Of a stretch of DNA of 64,000 nt, positions 31,707 through 41,834 are shown in pieces; the stretch's first letter is position 1, and the number at the start of each line of letters is the position of its first letter. The notes beneath the pieces are model-generated. The model searched no databases and had not been told where the DNA came from. It saw nothing but the letters and a program-made list of their open reading frames with translations. The DNA comes from Stigmatella aurantiaca (GTDB lineage Bacteria; Myxococcota; Myxococcia; Myxococcales; Myxococcaceae): contig NZ_FOAP01000003.1 of assembly GCF_900109545.1 (NCBI RefSeq), forward strand, positions 62,001-126,000. Direction: 5' to 3'. The position numbers and the translations under genes are program-made.

Positions 31707-32513
31707 TCAGTAACCGACGTAGCTGCCGCCGTTGTTGAGCGCCTGCACGCCCGGCACGTTGGACACCGAGCCGTAGCGGTCCACCGCGTAGCGCACCGCC
31801 GCGATGATGTTGTCCACCGGGTTGCGGATGTCGTCATGGCCCGGCAGCTTGTGCGCGTCGAACGTCGGCTGAATGGTCTGCATCAGGCCGATGGACGGCG
31901 TGCCGTTCTTGGCGTTGTCGTCCCACTCGTTGATGGCGTTCGGGTTGCCGCTGGACTCGCGCTGGATGATGGTCGCGATGTCCTGCGCGTTCATCTTGTC
32001 GGCAGGAATACCGGCCGCGGACAGCGCCTTCTGCGCCTCGGCGATCCATTCGCCCACCTGGCCCTGGGGCGCCTCGCCCACCGGCGCCGAGCCACCGGCC
32101 GCCTGCGCGCCGCCCGCGCCGCCGCCCGCACCGGCCGGGCCACCCACGCCGCCGCCCGCACCGCCCGCGCTACCGCCGCCGCAGCCGCCGCCCGCCACAC
32201 CGGGGGCGCCCGCGGCCGCATCGAGTCCGCCGCCCAGCGCGTCACCGCCGCCGATCTCCGGCGACTGGAGCAGCTCGGTCAGCTGCTGCACCGCCGACAG
32301 CAGCTCCTTCATGCCCTCCATGAGCTGGTCGATCGCGGGGCCCTTCCCTCCGAAGCTGTCCTTCAGCAGGTCGCCCATGGGGTTCGCACCCTGCTTCGCC
32401 GTGCACCCGCCGCTCTGGATGGAGGGCGCGGACACCGCCGCCGGGGCCAACGCCGTGTCGCTCTGGAGGGAGCGGAAGGACTGGGAGGGGCTGGACAGGG
32501 GGGAGATGGCCAC
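31707..32513 (-). CDS. Lytic transglycosylase (SLT-type)
   Basis: 268 residues. Residues 1-90 are a polar and helical leader, 90-145 an extreme Gly/Ala linker, and 150-268 a soluble-lytic-transglycosylase fold with the catalytic Glu in IIQRESSGNPNAINEWD near 180-196, SIGLMQTIQPTFDAH near 204-218 and AVRYAVDRYGSVSNVPG near 237-253. These enzymes cut the glycan strand of peptidoglycan. No signal peptide is visible, as for the hydrolase at 10208. GTG 32513 has AGGAG eight bases upstream. The short linker-plus-SLT layout is like tail-associated or exported murein hydrolases, but no secretion genes lie nearby. Confidence 0.85.
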   Translation of the reverse strand: MAISPLSSPSQSFRSLQSDTALAPAAVSAPSIQSGGCTAKQGANPMGDLLKDSFGGKGPAIDQLMEGMKELLSAVQQLTELLQSPEIGGGDALGGGLDAAAGAPGVAGGGCGGGSAGGAGGGVGGPAGAGGGAGGAQAAGGSAPVGEAPQGQVGEWIAEAQKALSAAGIPADKMNAQDIATIIQRESSGNPNAINEWDDNAKNGTPSIGLMQTIQPTFDAHKLPGHDDIRNPVDNIIAAVRYAVDRYGSVSNVPGVQALNNGGSYVGY

Positions 32514-32675
32514 GGTGAGTGCTCCTGGGGGTGAAGTGAGGTGCGGTAACGATTGGACCTACAGCATGCGACGTGCCAAGACCTCGCACCACCCTGTGCG
32601 CCTGCCAATTACTTGATTTCTCTCAAAGTGATGGCGGCCCTGAGCAGACTCCCGGGGCGCAGAGGGGCTCCCCCT

Positions 32676-32725
32676 GGTGACTCCCGGCTGATGACTCCCG
32701 TCATCAGTGGTGACTGGAGTCACCA
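32676..32725. repeat. Cluster of GGTGAC/GTCACC-type palindromes at the coxA 3' end
   Basis: TGATGAC-tccc-GTCATCA (32689-32706) and the perfect TGGTGACTGGAGTCACCA (32708-32725) lie head to tail, with a further GGTGAC at 32676. They encode the last codons and stop of the oxidase subunit I gene and can form hairpins in either transcript. A related palindrome occurs at 41656. Function may be termination or a dispersed intergenic repeat. Confidence 0.55.
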
Positions 32726-34389
32726 GGAATGGTGGCGCTCTCCGCCTGCCCCACCCAGTCCCGCGGCCCCAGGCCCGGCTGGGACAGCTCGTGCGGCCCC
32801 CGGAGCACCACCGGCACCTGGGGATAGTTGTCCTCGGGTGGCGGGCTCGGCGCGCACGTCCACTCCAGCGTCCCCACGTTCCACGGGTTCTGGGCCGCGG
32901 CACGCCCCCAGCGCAGGCTCCACACCAGGTTCACCACGAACAGCCCCTGCACGAGCCCCAGCGCGAGCGCCGCCCCGCTCGTCCACTGGTTCAAGCCCAG
33001 GAGCGGCTTCAGGAAGGTGTACTGGTAGGGGTCATACAGCCGCCGTAGCTGCCCCGCGTACCCCGCCGCGAGCTGGCCGCCGAACACGCAGAGGAACAGC
33101 ACCGTGCTCGCCACCCCGTGGGCCTTCGCCAGCCCCTCGTGGCACATCCGTCCGAACATCTTCGGAAACCAGAAGTACAGCCCCGCGAACGCCGCCAGGA
33201 AGCTCGCCGCCCCCATCGTCAGGTGGAAGTGCCCCACCACCCAGAGCGTCGCGTGCAGTGGAATGTCCGTGGCCACCGCGCCCAGCGTCAGCCCGGAGAT
33301 GCCGCCCAGCCCGAACACCCCCATGGCCCCGAGCCCCGCCAGCATCGGCGCCGTCAGCCGCACGCTGCCCCGCCACAGCGTCATCAGCCAGTTGAGGAAC
33401 ATCACCGCCGAGGGCAGCGAGATGGCCAGCGTCAGCGCCATGAAGGCCCGGCCCAGCAGCGGCGACAGGCCGCTGGTGAAGAGGTGGTGCGCATACACCG
33501 TCCCGGACAGTGCCGTCACCGCGCCCATCGCCACCACCGTGCCCCGGTAGCCGTGCGCCGGCTTGCGGCTGAAGAAGGACACCAGGTCCCCGATGAGCCC
33601 CCAGCCCGGCAGGATGAGGATGTAGACCTCCGGGTGGCCGAACATCCAGAACAGGTGCTGGTACAGCAGCGGATCTCCACCCGCGCCCGCCGTCACCTGG
33701 AAGAAGCGCGTGTCCGCCAGCCGGTCCAGGAGCAGCATCCCCGTCGCCGCCGCCAGCACCGGCAGGAACAGCAGGTTCAGCACCGAGGTGTAGAACAGCC
33801 CCCACACCGTGAGCGGCAGCCGCCCCCACGTCATCCCCGGCGCCCGGCACCGCACCACCGTCACCAGCAGGTTCAGCGCGCCCAGGAACGAGGACACCGC
33901 CGCGCCCAGCACCCCCACCATCACCAGCGTCTGCCCCACGCCCGGGGTGAAGGCCGCCGTGGACAGCGGCGGATAGGACGTCCACCCGGCCTCCGCCGTC
34001 CCCAGCCGCACCCCGAACGAGGCCAGCACCAGCGCCCCGCCCCCGGCGAACACCCAGAAGCCCACCGCCGACAGCCGGGGGAAGGCCATGCGCCGCGCCC
34101 CCACCGCCAGCGGCACCACGAAGGTGCCCAGCGCGCCGATGAGCAGCGGGGTGATGGCGAAGAACACCATCAGCAGCCCGTGCATCGTGAAGAGGCGGGT
34201 GTACAGCGGCGGCGTGAGCGCCCCGCCCGACTCCGGCAGCGCCCAGCCCAGCCCGGGCACGGGCCTGCCCGGAAAGGCCCACTGCCAGCGGATGAGCAGG
34301 GCCAAGAGCCCCCCCACCGCCAGGAAGCCCAGGGCCGCCCAGAGAAACCACCGGGCCACCACCTTGTGGTCCCTCGGCAGCCACGTCAC
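32704..34389 (-). CDS. coxA: Cytochrome c oxidase subunit I
   Basis: 561 residues with 12 or more membrane helices. The catalytic core of a haem-copper oxidase: low-spin haem His in TMHGLLMVFF near 66, the CuB His-Tyr pair in HPEVYILILPGWG near 245-257, the CuB His-His in VYAHHLFTSG near 295-304, and haem ligands in GHFHLTMG near 383-390. The HPEVY tyrosine marks an A-type enzyme. The C-terminal 40 residues are soluble. GTG 34389 overlaps the TGA of the subunit II gene, so translation is coupled. Electrons should come through subunit II and a cytochrome c such as 18190-19164. The longer upstream frame is antisense-like. Confidence 0.95.
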   Translation of the reverse strand: MTWLPRDHKVVARWFLWAALGFLAVGGLLALLIRWQWAFPGRPVPGLGWALPESGGALTPPLYTRLFTMHGLLMVFFAITPLLIGALGTFVVPLAVGARRMAFPRLSAVGFWVFAGGGALVLASFGVRLGTAEAGWTSYPPLSTAAFTPGVGQTLVMVGVLGAAVSSFLGALNLLVTVVRCRAPGMTWGRLPLTVWGLFYTSVLNLLFLPVLAAATGMLLLDRLADTRFFQVTAGAGGDPLLYQHLFWMFGHPEVYILILPGWGLIGDLVSFFSRKPAHGYRGTVVAMGAVTALSGTVYAHHLFTSGLSPLLGRAFMALTLAISLPSAVMFLNWLMTLWRGSVRLTAPMLAGLGAMGVFGLGGISGLTLGAVATDIPLHATLWVVGHFHLTMGAASFLAAFAGLYFWFPKMFGRMCHEGLAKAHGVASTVLFLCVFGGQLAAGYAGQLRRLYDPYQYTFLKPLLGLNQWTSGAALALGLVQGLFVVNLVWSLRWGRAAAQNPWNVGTLEWTCAPSPPPEDNYPQVPVVLRGPHELSQPGLGPRDWVGQAESATIPGDSSHH

Positions 34390-35150
34390 GGCGCGTCCCG
34401 CCACGCCCAGCCCCAGTGCGCCGCCGTGTCCGCCGCGTCGTATGCCTGGGCCGCCTGGCGGCTCGCCTCGCGCAGCCAGGCCGCGTAGCCGCGGGGGGAG
34501 AGCACCGTCAGCTCGCCGCGCATCTTGTAGTGGCTCGTGCCGCAGTGCTGGTAGCACGCCACCTCCCACACGCCCTCGCGCGCCGCCTGGAACCACGTCT
34601 GGTTCACCCGCCCCGGCACCGCGTCCAGCTTCACCCGGAAGTTCGGCAGCGCGAAGCCGTGCACCACGTCCGAGGAGACGAGCTGCACCCAGACCGGCAC
34701 GCCCACCGGCACCCGCACGTCGTTCCACGTCACCACGTCATCCGCCGTGCCGAAGCGGCCGTCCTCGCCCGCGTACCGCGCCTCCCAGGCCCACTGGTGC
34801 GCGTTCAGCTCCAGCCGCACCGTGTCCGGGTGGTTCACCGGCGTGCTGAAGTTCCACAGCACCTCGTCCAGGTAGCCCAGCGAGCGCACGAACAGGGTGC
34901 CGTCCACCACGCCCACCGCCACCACCGCCAGCCCCATCACCCAGAGCCGGCTGCGCCGTGTGCCCCCGTCCACCGCCGTGGGCGGCGCTCGGCGGAAGCG
35001 CCCCACCGCCAGCACCAGCCACCCCAGCATCACCGCCGCCAGCACCGCCTCCAGGAGGTGGCTGGAGGCCATCAGCGCATCGATGCGGTGGCCGTGGGCG
35101 CTCGCGTTCTCGGGCAGCGCCAGCGTGCGCGCCTGCGCCCCGGGCGTCAC
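34386..35150 (-). CDS. coxB: Cytochrome c oxidase subunit II (CuA)
   Basis: 254 residues: two N-terminal membrane helices (about 30-50 and 68-88) and a periplasmic cupredoxin domain. The CuA site is complete: His in SSDVVHGFALPNF near 160 and C-Y-Q-H-C-x3-H-x2-M in the segment ACYQHCGTSHYKM near 196-208. The usual Glu between the cysteines is Gln here; that ligand binds through its backbone carbonyl, so function should be kept. No haem motif follows, so this is not a caa3-type fused subunit. GTG 35150 has GAGG five bases upstream and overlaps the preceding TGA. Confidence 0.95.
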   Translation of the reverse strand: MTPGAQARTLALPENASAHGHRIDALMASSHLLEAVLAAVMLGWLVLAVGRFRRAPPTAVDGGTRRSRLWVMGLAVVAVGVVDGTLFVRSLGYLDEVLWNFSTPVNHPDTVRLELNAHQWAWEARYAGEDGRFGTADDVVTWNDVRVPVGVPVWVQLVSSDVVHGFALPNFRVKLDAVPGRVNQTWFQAAREGVWEVACYQHCGTSHYKMRGELTVLSPRGYAAWLREASRQAAQAYDAADTAAHWGWAWRDAP

Positions 35151-35389
35151 GGCTTCCTCGCCGCGTCACCTCGCGCCGTCCGCCAGGCCACCCACGCCCC
35201 CACCGCCACCAGCAGGAACGGCGTCAGCAGCATGGCCCCCATCAGGAGCGCTGAAGTCCCGGTGTTCCCAGGGGCCCGCGCCACGCACGAGGGGCACGCC
35301 CACACCTCCCACCCGGCCCCCAGCCCCAAGGCGGCGCTCAGCACGGGGGCACGCGGGGCGCGGCGGAGCTGGCCAGGGGGAATGGGCAC
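35147..35389 (-). CDS. Small membrane protein at the head of the cox operon
   Basis: 80 residues. A hydrophobic stretch near 14-28, a CPSC pair near 32-35 and a strong membrane helix near 45-68 (LLMGAMLLTPFLLVAVGAWV) before a basic C-terminus. It is translationally coupled to subunit II through a GTGA overlap, so it probably belongs to oxidase assembly or is a small structural subunit. The CxxC could bind copper or form a disulfide, but no family was recognised. The GTG 35389 start has no clear ribosome-binding site. Confidence 0.68.
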   Translation of the reverse strand: MPIPPGQLRRAPRAPVLSAALGLGAGWEVWACPSCVARAPGNTGTSALLMGAMLLTPFLLVAVGAWVAWRTARGDAARKP

Positions 35390-35545
35390 GCGGCGCCTGC
35401 GTTAACACGCCCGCCTTCGGTGCCTCAAGCCAGGGGAGGCTCCCCCGCCTGGCCGCTTTTTCCGGCCCCCTGCGGCATCTCACCGCCTTGTGCCCCGGGG
35501 AGACATCCGTTAGCTGTCCTCCCCGTCCTCTGCCCGCCGCCCGCC

Positions 35546-36196
35546 ATGTCCGCCCAGCCCTCCGCCCTCGCCTCCTCCCCGCCGCGCCTCTCCCGCCACC
35601 CTGCCTTCTGGGCCGCCCTCACCGTGCTGGTGGCGGGCCTGGCCGTGCTGGCCGTGGGGCTGATGAGCCCCGCCTCCGAGCCCCTGCCCAAGCTGGGCGC
35701 GCTGCCGGACTTCACCTTCACGCGCGAGAACGGCACCCCGTGGGGCCTCACGCAGCTGCGCGGCCGCCCCTTTGTCGCCAACTTCATCTTCACCCGCTGC
35801 CCCACCATCTGCCCCGCCTTCACCCGCCGCATGGCGCACGTGCAGAAGCAGACCGAGGCGGCCGGGCCCGCGCTCCAGCTCGTCTCCTTCTCGGTGGACC
35901 CCACCTATGACACCCCCGAGCGCCTGGCCGAGTACGCCCAGAAGCATGGCGCCAACCCCGCCCGCTGGAGCTTCCTCACCGGCGACTACGCCAAGCTGAA
36001 GGACACCGTCGTCCAGGGCTTCAAGATTTCCATGGGCCGGGAGACCCTGGACGAGGCCGACGTGATGGGCATCTTCCACGGCAACCACTTCGTCCTCGTG
36101 GATGCCGCCGGGGAGATCCGCGGCTACTACGACAGCAGCGACGACGAGGCCTTCGCCCGGATGCTCAAGGACCTGGACCGCCTCGCGGCCCCCTGA
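35546..36196 (+). CDS. SCO1/SenC-type copper chaperone
   Basis: 216 residues with an N-terminal membrane anchor (about 20-42) and a periplasmic thioredoxin-like domain. The copper-binding CPTIC lies near 87-91 (within FIFTRCPTICPAF) and the third ligand His in GIFHGNHFVLVD near 175-186. SCO proteins deliver copper to the CuA centre of oxidase subunit II. It is divergent from the cox operon at 35389, which fits that role. ATG 35546 was chosen because the upstream part of the open frame lies in the divergent promoter region. Confidence 0.92.
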   Translation: MSAQPSALASSPPRLSRHPAFWAALTVLVAGLAVLAVGLMSPASEPLPKLGALPDFTFTRENGTPWGLTQLRGRPFVANFIFTRCPTICPAFTRRMAHVQKQTEAAGPALQLVSFSVDPTYDTPERLAEYAQKHGANPARWSFLTGDYAKLKDTVVQGFKISMGRETLDEADVMGIFHGNHFVLVDAAGEIRGYYDSSDDEAFARMLKDLDRLAAP

Positions 36197-36332
36197 GCAG
36201 GCCCGGCCCCCCTCCCGCGAGCGGAAGAAGGCCGCCACCCGAGGGTGGACAGCCTCCGGCGAAGCGGGCACGGTGCCGGGCCCGTGCCGCGTGCGTCCTG
36301 GCACGGACGTTTCCCTCGACCTGGAGGATTCC

Positions 36333-38369
<2,037 letters not shown>

Positions 38370-38376
38370 CGGGCGG

Positions 38377-39540
38377 TCAGTTCATCTGCGAGGAGACGAT
38401 GGGGTCCTCCTCGCCGGATACCCAGGGCAGCTCCGGCCACCAGCGCTCCAGCGGGGGCGGCGCCTCCGGCTCGAGGCTCTGGCCAGGCCGGGGCACGAGC
38501 ACCACCGTGTCCTGGACGGTGCGGGCCGCCGAGAGCACGCGCTCGATGGGCTCGGTCCACCCATGCAGCGCCAGGGTGAACAGCCCCCAGTGCACCGGCA
38601 ACAGCGCGCGCCCCCGGAGCATCTGGTGGGCGAGCACCGCCTGCTCGGGCCCGATGTGCCAGTCGGGCCACGCGTGGTGGTACTGGCCCACTTCGATCAT
38701 CGTCAAATCGAAGGGCCCCAGCCGCTCGCCGATGTCCTTCATGGCCGGGAACAGCCCCGTGTCCCCCGAGAAGAACACCCGGTGCTTCGGCCCGAGCAGC
38801 GCATAGCCCGCCCACAGCGTCGCGTCCTTGTCGATTCCCGTCCGCCCCGAGGCATGGCGCGCGGGGGTACACACAACGTCGAGCGCGCCCACCCGCGTCT
38901 GCTCCCACCAGTCCAGCTCGGTGATGCGCTCCGGCGGCACGCCCCAGTAGACGAGGTGCGCCCCGACGCCCAGCGGCACGATGAACCGGGTGTCCCAGTC
39001 CTTCATCGCCCGGAGCGTCCCGTAGTCCAGGTGGTCGTAGTGGTCGTGGGAGATGACGACGGCGTCAATGGACGGCAGGTCCTCCAGCGCCACGGGAGGG
39101 GCGTACCAGCGCCGGGGCCCCACCCATGTCAGCGGCGAGGCGCGCTCGCTCCACACCGGATCCGTGAGCACCCGGTGGCCATCCACCTCCACCAGCACCG
39201 AGGAGTGGCCGAGCCACGTGACGCGCAGGCCCGAGGCGGGCGGTGTCTCGAAGCGCTCCCGGCCTGGCACCACCACCGGCTCCAGGGGCCGCGAGGGGCT
39301 CACGTCGGGGCTGGAGCGGAACATGCCCTTCACCGAGCCCGCGAGGTCCCACACGATGGGCTGCGGGTTCACGAAGTGGCCATCCTTCCACTGCGGGGAG
39401 CGCTCCATGCGCGCCCGCCGCTCGCCGCTCGCCGCCTGGCCCATGGGCTCCCAGGCACTGGCGGCGATGCCCGCCAACCCCAGGGCCCCCACCACGCCCA
39501 ACCCCAGGAGGGCCCGCTTGATGCCTCTGCGCCACGTCAT
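38377..39540 (-). CDS. Metallo-beta-lactamase-fold hydrolase, NAPE-PLD-like
   Basis: 387 residues. An N-terminal membrane helix (about 9-29) is followed by a metallo-hydrolase domain: GLRVTWLGHSSVLVEVDG near 104-121, the metal motif SHDHYDHLD near 164-172, PARHASGR near 221, and VFFSGDTGLFP near 247-257, PVHWG near 310. The length and the LGHSS and PVHWG motifs fit the N-acylphosphatidylethanolamine phospholipase D group, known to hydrolyse phospholipids. ATG 39540. It is divergent from the TetR gene at 39626 with a shared operator in the 85-base gap, so the regulator probably controls it. Confidence 0.88.
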   Translation of the reverse strand: MTWRRGIKRALLGLGVVGALGLAGIAASAWEPMGQAASGERRARMERSPQWKDGHFVNPQPIVWDLAGSVKGMFRSSPDVSPSRPLEPVVVPGRERFETPPASGLRVTWLGHSSVLVEVDGHRVLTDPVWSERASPLTWVGPRRWYAPPVALEDLPSIDAVVISHDHYDHLDYGTLRAMKDWDTRFIVPLGVGAHLVYWGVPPERITELDWWEQTRVGALDVVCTPARHASGRTGIDKDATLWAGYALLGPKHRVFFSGDTGLFPAMKDIGERLGPFDLTMIEVGQYHHAWPDWHIGPEQAVLAHQMLRGRALLPVHWGLFTLALHGWTEPIERVLSAARTVQDTVVLVPRPGQSLEPEAPPPLERWWPELPWVSGEEDPIVSSQMN

Positions 39541-39590
39541 GGTTCATCTCCGCGCGCTGAGCAGGACTTCCGGGCGCCGTGCCGCACAAG

Positions 39591-39616
39591 TTGACGTTTA
39601 GGGTATTTTTTGTCAA
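39591..39616. promoter_or_regulatory. TTGAC inverted repeat in the hydrolase-tetR divergent gap
   Basis: TTGAC at 39591-39595 and GTCAA at 39612-39616 face each other across a 16-base AT-rich spacer. Each arm can serve as a -35-like box for one of the two divergent genes, so one regulator bound here could affect both. The nearest candidate is the TetR protein encoded ten bases downstream. Confidence 0.5.
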
Positions 39617-39625
39617 TTTGTTCGG

Positions 39626-40165
39626 ATGGCGGATTCGAGCGGTGAAGCGCGGGACGCACTGCGCCGGAAGGCCATCCTGGAGGCCGCCCGGGGCTGCTTT
39701 CTCCAGTTCGGCTACGCGAAGACGTCGCTCGACGACATCGCCCAGCGGGCGAACCTCTCGCGCACGCTCATCTACAAGAAGTTCAAGAACAAGGAGGACA
39801 TCTTCTCCGGGCTGCTCGACTTCATGTTCGAGGAGCGCTACCCCCGGGCCGATCAGGTGCTGGCCGGGCCCGGGAGCCGGCGCGACAAGCTGCTCCAGGT
39901 GTACGAGCTGCTGTACGTGGAGCCCTGGGGCGAGCTGGCCGGCACGCCGATGGTGGCCGAGTTCTACGAGGTGTGCTCCCGGCTGTTTCCCGAGGTGGAC
40001 TCGAAGCACGAGCGGCTGCGGCTCAAGTACACGCAGGCCCTCCTGGAGCCCAAGGAGATCGCCGAGCTGTTCATGCTCGCCGCCGATGGGCTGCTCTCCG
40101 ACTTGCCCCCGGTCCGCACCTTGCGCCGGCGGCTCCAGCTGCTCGCCGAGCGCTTCCTGCCGTGA
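39626..40165 (+). CDS. TetR family transcriptional regulator
   Basis: 179 residues. The N-terminal helix-turn-helix is typical: RKAILEAARGCFLQFGYAKT near 14-33 and SLDDIAQRANLSRTLIYKKFKNKEDIF near 34-60, whose recognition helix is LSRTLIYKKF. The C-terminal ligand-binding part (70-179) is not assignable. It starts ten bases after an inverted repeat in the divergent gap and probably represses itself and the phospholipase-like gene opposite. ATG 39626 has only a weak ribosome-binding site, so a nearly leaderless transcript is possible. Confidence 0.9.
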   Translation: MADSSGEARDALRRKAILEAARGCFLQFGYAKTSLDDIAQRANLSRTLIYKKFKNKEDIFSGLLDFMFEERYPRADQVLAGPGSRRDKLLQVYELLYVEPWGELAGTPMVAEFYEVCSRLFPEVDSKHERLRLKYTQALLEPKEIAELFMLAADGLLSDLPPVRTLRRRLQLLAERFLP

Positions 40166-40233
40166 GCCGGTGACACGCCCGCAGGGCCCCGGTGTTTCCT
40201 GCCCATCCGCAAGAGACACCTGGAGGCATTCGC

Positions 40234-41643
40234 ATGAAGCGCTCTCGTTCCCTGGTGGGTCTGCTCAGTGCCTTCGCATGGGGTGGACTCTCCGGTTGCA
40301 CTTCCTCCGGGCAGCCCGAGCCGGAGCTCACGTCACAGGCGCAGGCCGTCAGCGGCAAGCATCTCTTCCAGGAGGCCCTGCCGGGCACCAACGGACGCTC
40401 GTGCGCCACGTGCCACGTGATGGACGAGGACACGGCGCTGCGGCCCCAGAACGTGGCGGCACGCCTGGCCCTCAATCCCGAGGATCCGCTGTTCCACCGC
40501 ATCGACTCGGATGACCCTGCCGCCCCGGTTCCCACGTACGAGCACCTCAAGAAGGGGCTGGTGCGCGTGGTCCTGCCGCTGCCCGCCAACATGGACGTCA
40601 TCGATGTCCAGGGCCAGGTCATCACCCCGCCGGACCGGCGGATCTCCGTGTGGCGGGGCGTGCCCAGCATCGCGGACACCGCCCTCACCGGGCCCTACCT
40701 CTCCGACGGCCGCGCCACCACCCTGCAAGCCCAGGCTCACGCGGCCCTCCGCGACCACAGCCAGGGCGGGGACGTGGGGCCGCACGTGCTCGACCGGATC
40801 GCGGACTTCGAGCGCGGCGTGTTCACGTCCGGGCGCGCGCGGTTCGTGGCGGCGCTGGCCGGGCAGGGCGTTCCCCTGGCCCAGATTCCCGTTCCCGAGG
40901 ACTTCATGGCGCTCACCCCGCAGGAGCAGCGCGGCCGGGACGTGTATGCGGTGGCGTGCAGCGCCTGCCACGGGGGCGCCACCACCACGCACATCACCCG
41001 CCCGGAGGTTCACGCCTTCTTCTTCTCGTCGCTCCAGCCCGATGGCAACGTCCGCTACACCCCAGTCCCCGGCCAGGGGCCCGTCCGGGTGCAAGTGCCT
41101 CATCCCAATGACGGGTTCCTTCCCGTGGGGTTCAGCTTCTTCTCGTACATGGGCCAGCTCGGCCTGTTCCCCACGTACAACGCCTCCGTCGCGCTGCCGC
41201 GCTACCGCTTCCGCTTCTACACGGACGGCATGCGCCAGCACCCCGTCACCGAGCTGCCCCCCTTGCCGGTGACGGCCAGCGGAGAGCCGCTGGATCTGAA
41301 CCCCGCCCTGGACGCGAACGGCGCGCCCATCGCCGGCCCCAGCCTCGCGCCGCAGTGGTTCACGACGGATCCGGGGCGCGCCCTCATCACCGGAGACCCC
41401 CTGGACTTCGAGAGCTTCGACATGCCCTCGCTCCGGGGCATCGCCCGCACCGCCCCGTACTTCCACGACAACAGCTTCGAGACGCTGGAGCAGGTGGTGG
41501 ACGTCTACAGCCAGTTCACCCTGCCCCTCAATCCCACGATAAACCTGCCCCCGGTCCACCCGCCCCAAGCCCCGGGCGCTCCTCCCGAAGCGCTCAGCCC
41601 CACCCAGAAGGCGGATCTGCTCTCCTTCCTCCAGCGGCTCTGA
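40234..41643 (+). CDS. Di-haem cytochrome c lipoprotein (MauG/peroxidase-like)
   Basis: 469 residues. A lipoprotein signal ends at LSGC22, followed by a short polar linker. Two haem c sites are present: CATCH at 57-61 and CSACH near 247. The MSPSLRGIARTAPYFHD-like segment DMPSLRGIARTAPYFHDNSF near 394-413 is a hallmark of di-haem peroxidases and MauG proteins (conserved R-x-x-x-Y-x-H). The bacterial cytochrome c peroxidase family reduces peroxide or oxidises protein residues. ATG 40234 has TGGAGG seven bases upstream. No partner donor gene is adjacent; it stands alone downstream of tetR. Confidence 0.88.
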   Translation: MKRSRSLVGLLSAFAWGGLSGCTSSGQPEPELTSQAQAVSGKHLFQEALPGTNGRSCATCHVMDEDTALRPQNVAARLALNPEDPLFHRIDSDDPAAPVPTYEHLKKGLVRVVLPLPANMDVIDVQGQVITPPDRRISVWRGVPSIADTALTGPYLSDGRATTLQAQAHAALRDHSQGGDVGPHVLDRIADFERGVFTSGRARFVAALAGQGVPLAQIPVPEDFMALTPQEQRGRDVYAVACSACHGGATTTHITRPEVHAFFFSSLQPDGNVRYTPVPGQGPVRVQVPHPNDGFLPVGFSFFSYMGQLGLFPTYNASVALPRYRFRFYTDGMRQHPVTELPPLPVTASGEPLDLNPALDANGAPIAGPSLAPQWFTTDPGRALITGDPLDFESFDMPSLRGIARTAPYFHDNSFETLEQVVDVYSQFTLPLNPTINLPPVHPPQAPGAPPEALSPTQKADLLSFLQRL

Positions 41644-41655
41644 GCCGCGCCCCCT

Positions 41656-41671
41656 GGTGACCTCCGTCACC
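41656..41671. repeat. GGTGAC-CTCC-GTCACC palindrome downstream of 41643
   Basis: A perfect six-base palindrome with a four-base centre, twelve bases after the stop of the cytochrome gene. It is the same design as the cluster at 32676-32725, in the same context (after a gene stop), which supports a terminator or dispersed-repeat role. Confidence 0.5.
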
Positions 41672-41834
41672 ACCGAAGGCGCCAGTCATCAGGGGCGCGG
41701 GAGGCTCGCGGCGGTGGGCCTCGCGCAAGGGCTTGGTTTCACAGCGTTCCGCGAAGAAACCGCCGGGTGTGCCGCATGGCACGGAAGGCGCAATAGGCCT
41801 CCTGCACGGACTGCTGCTGATTTCGAGGCCCCCC

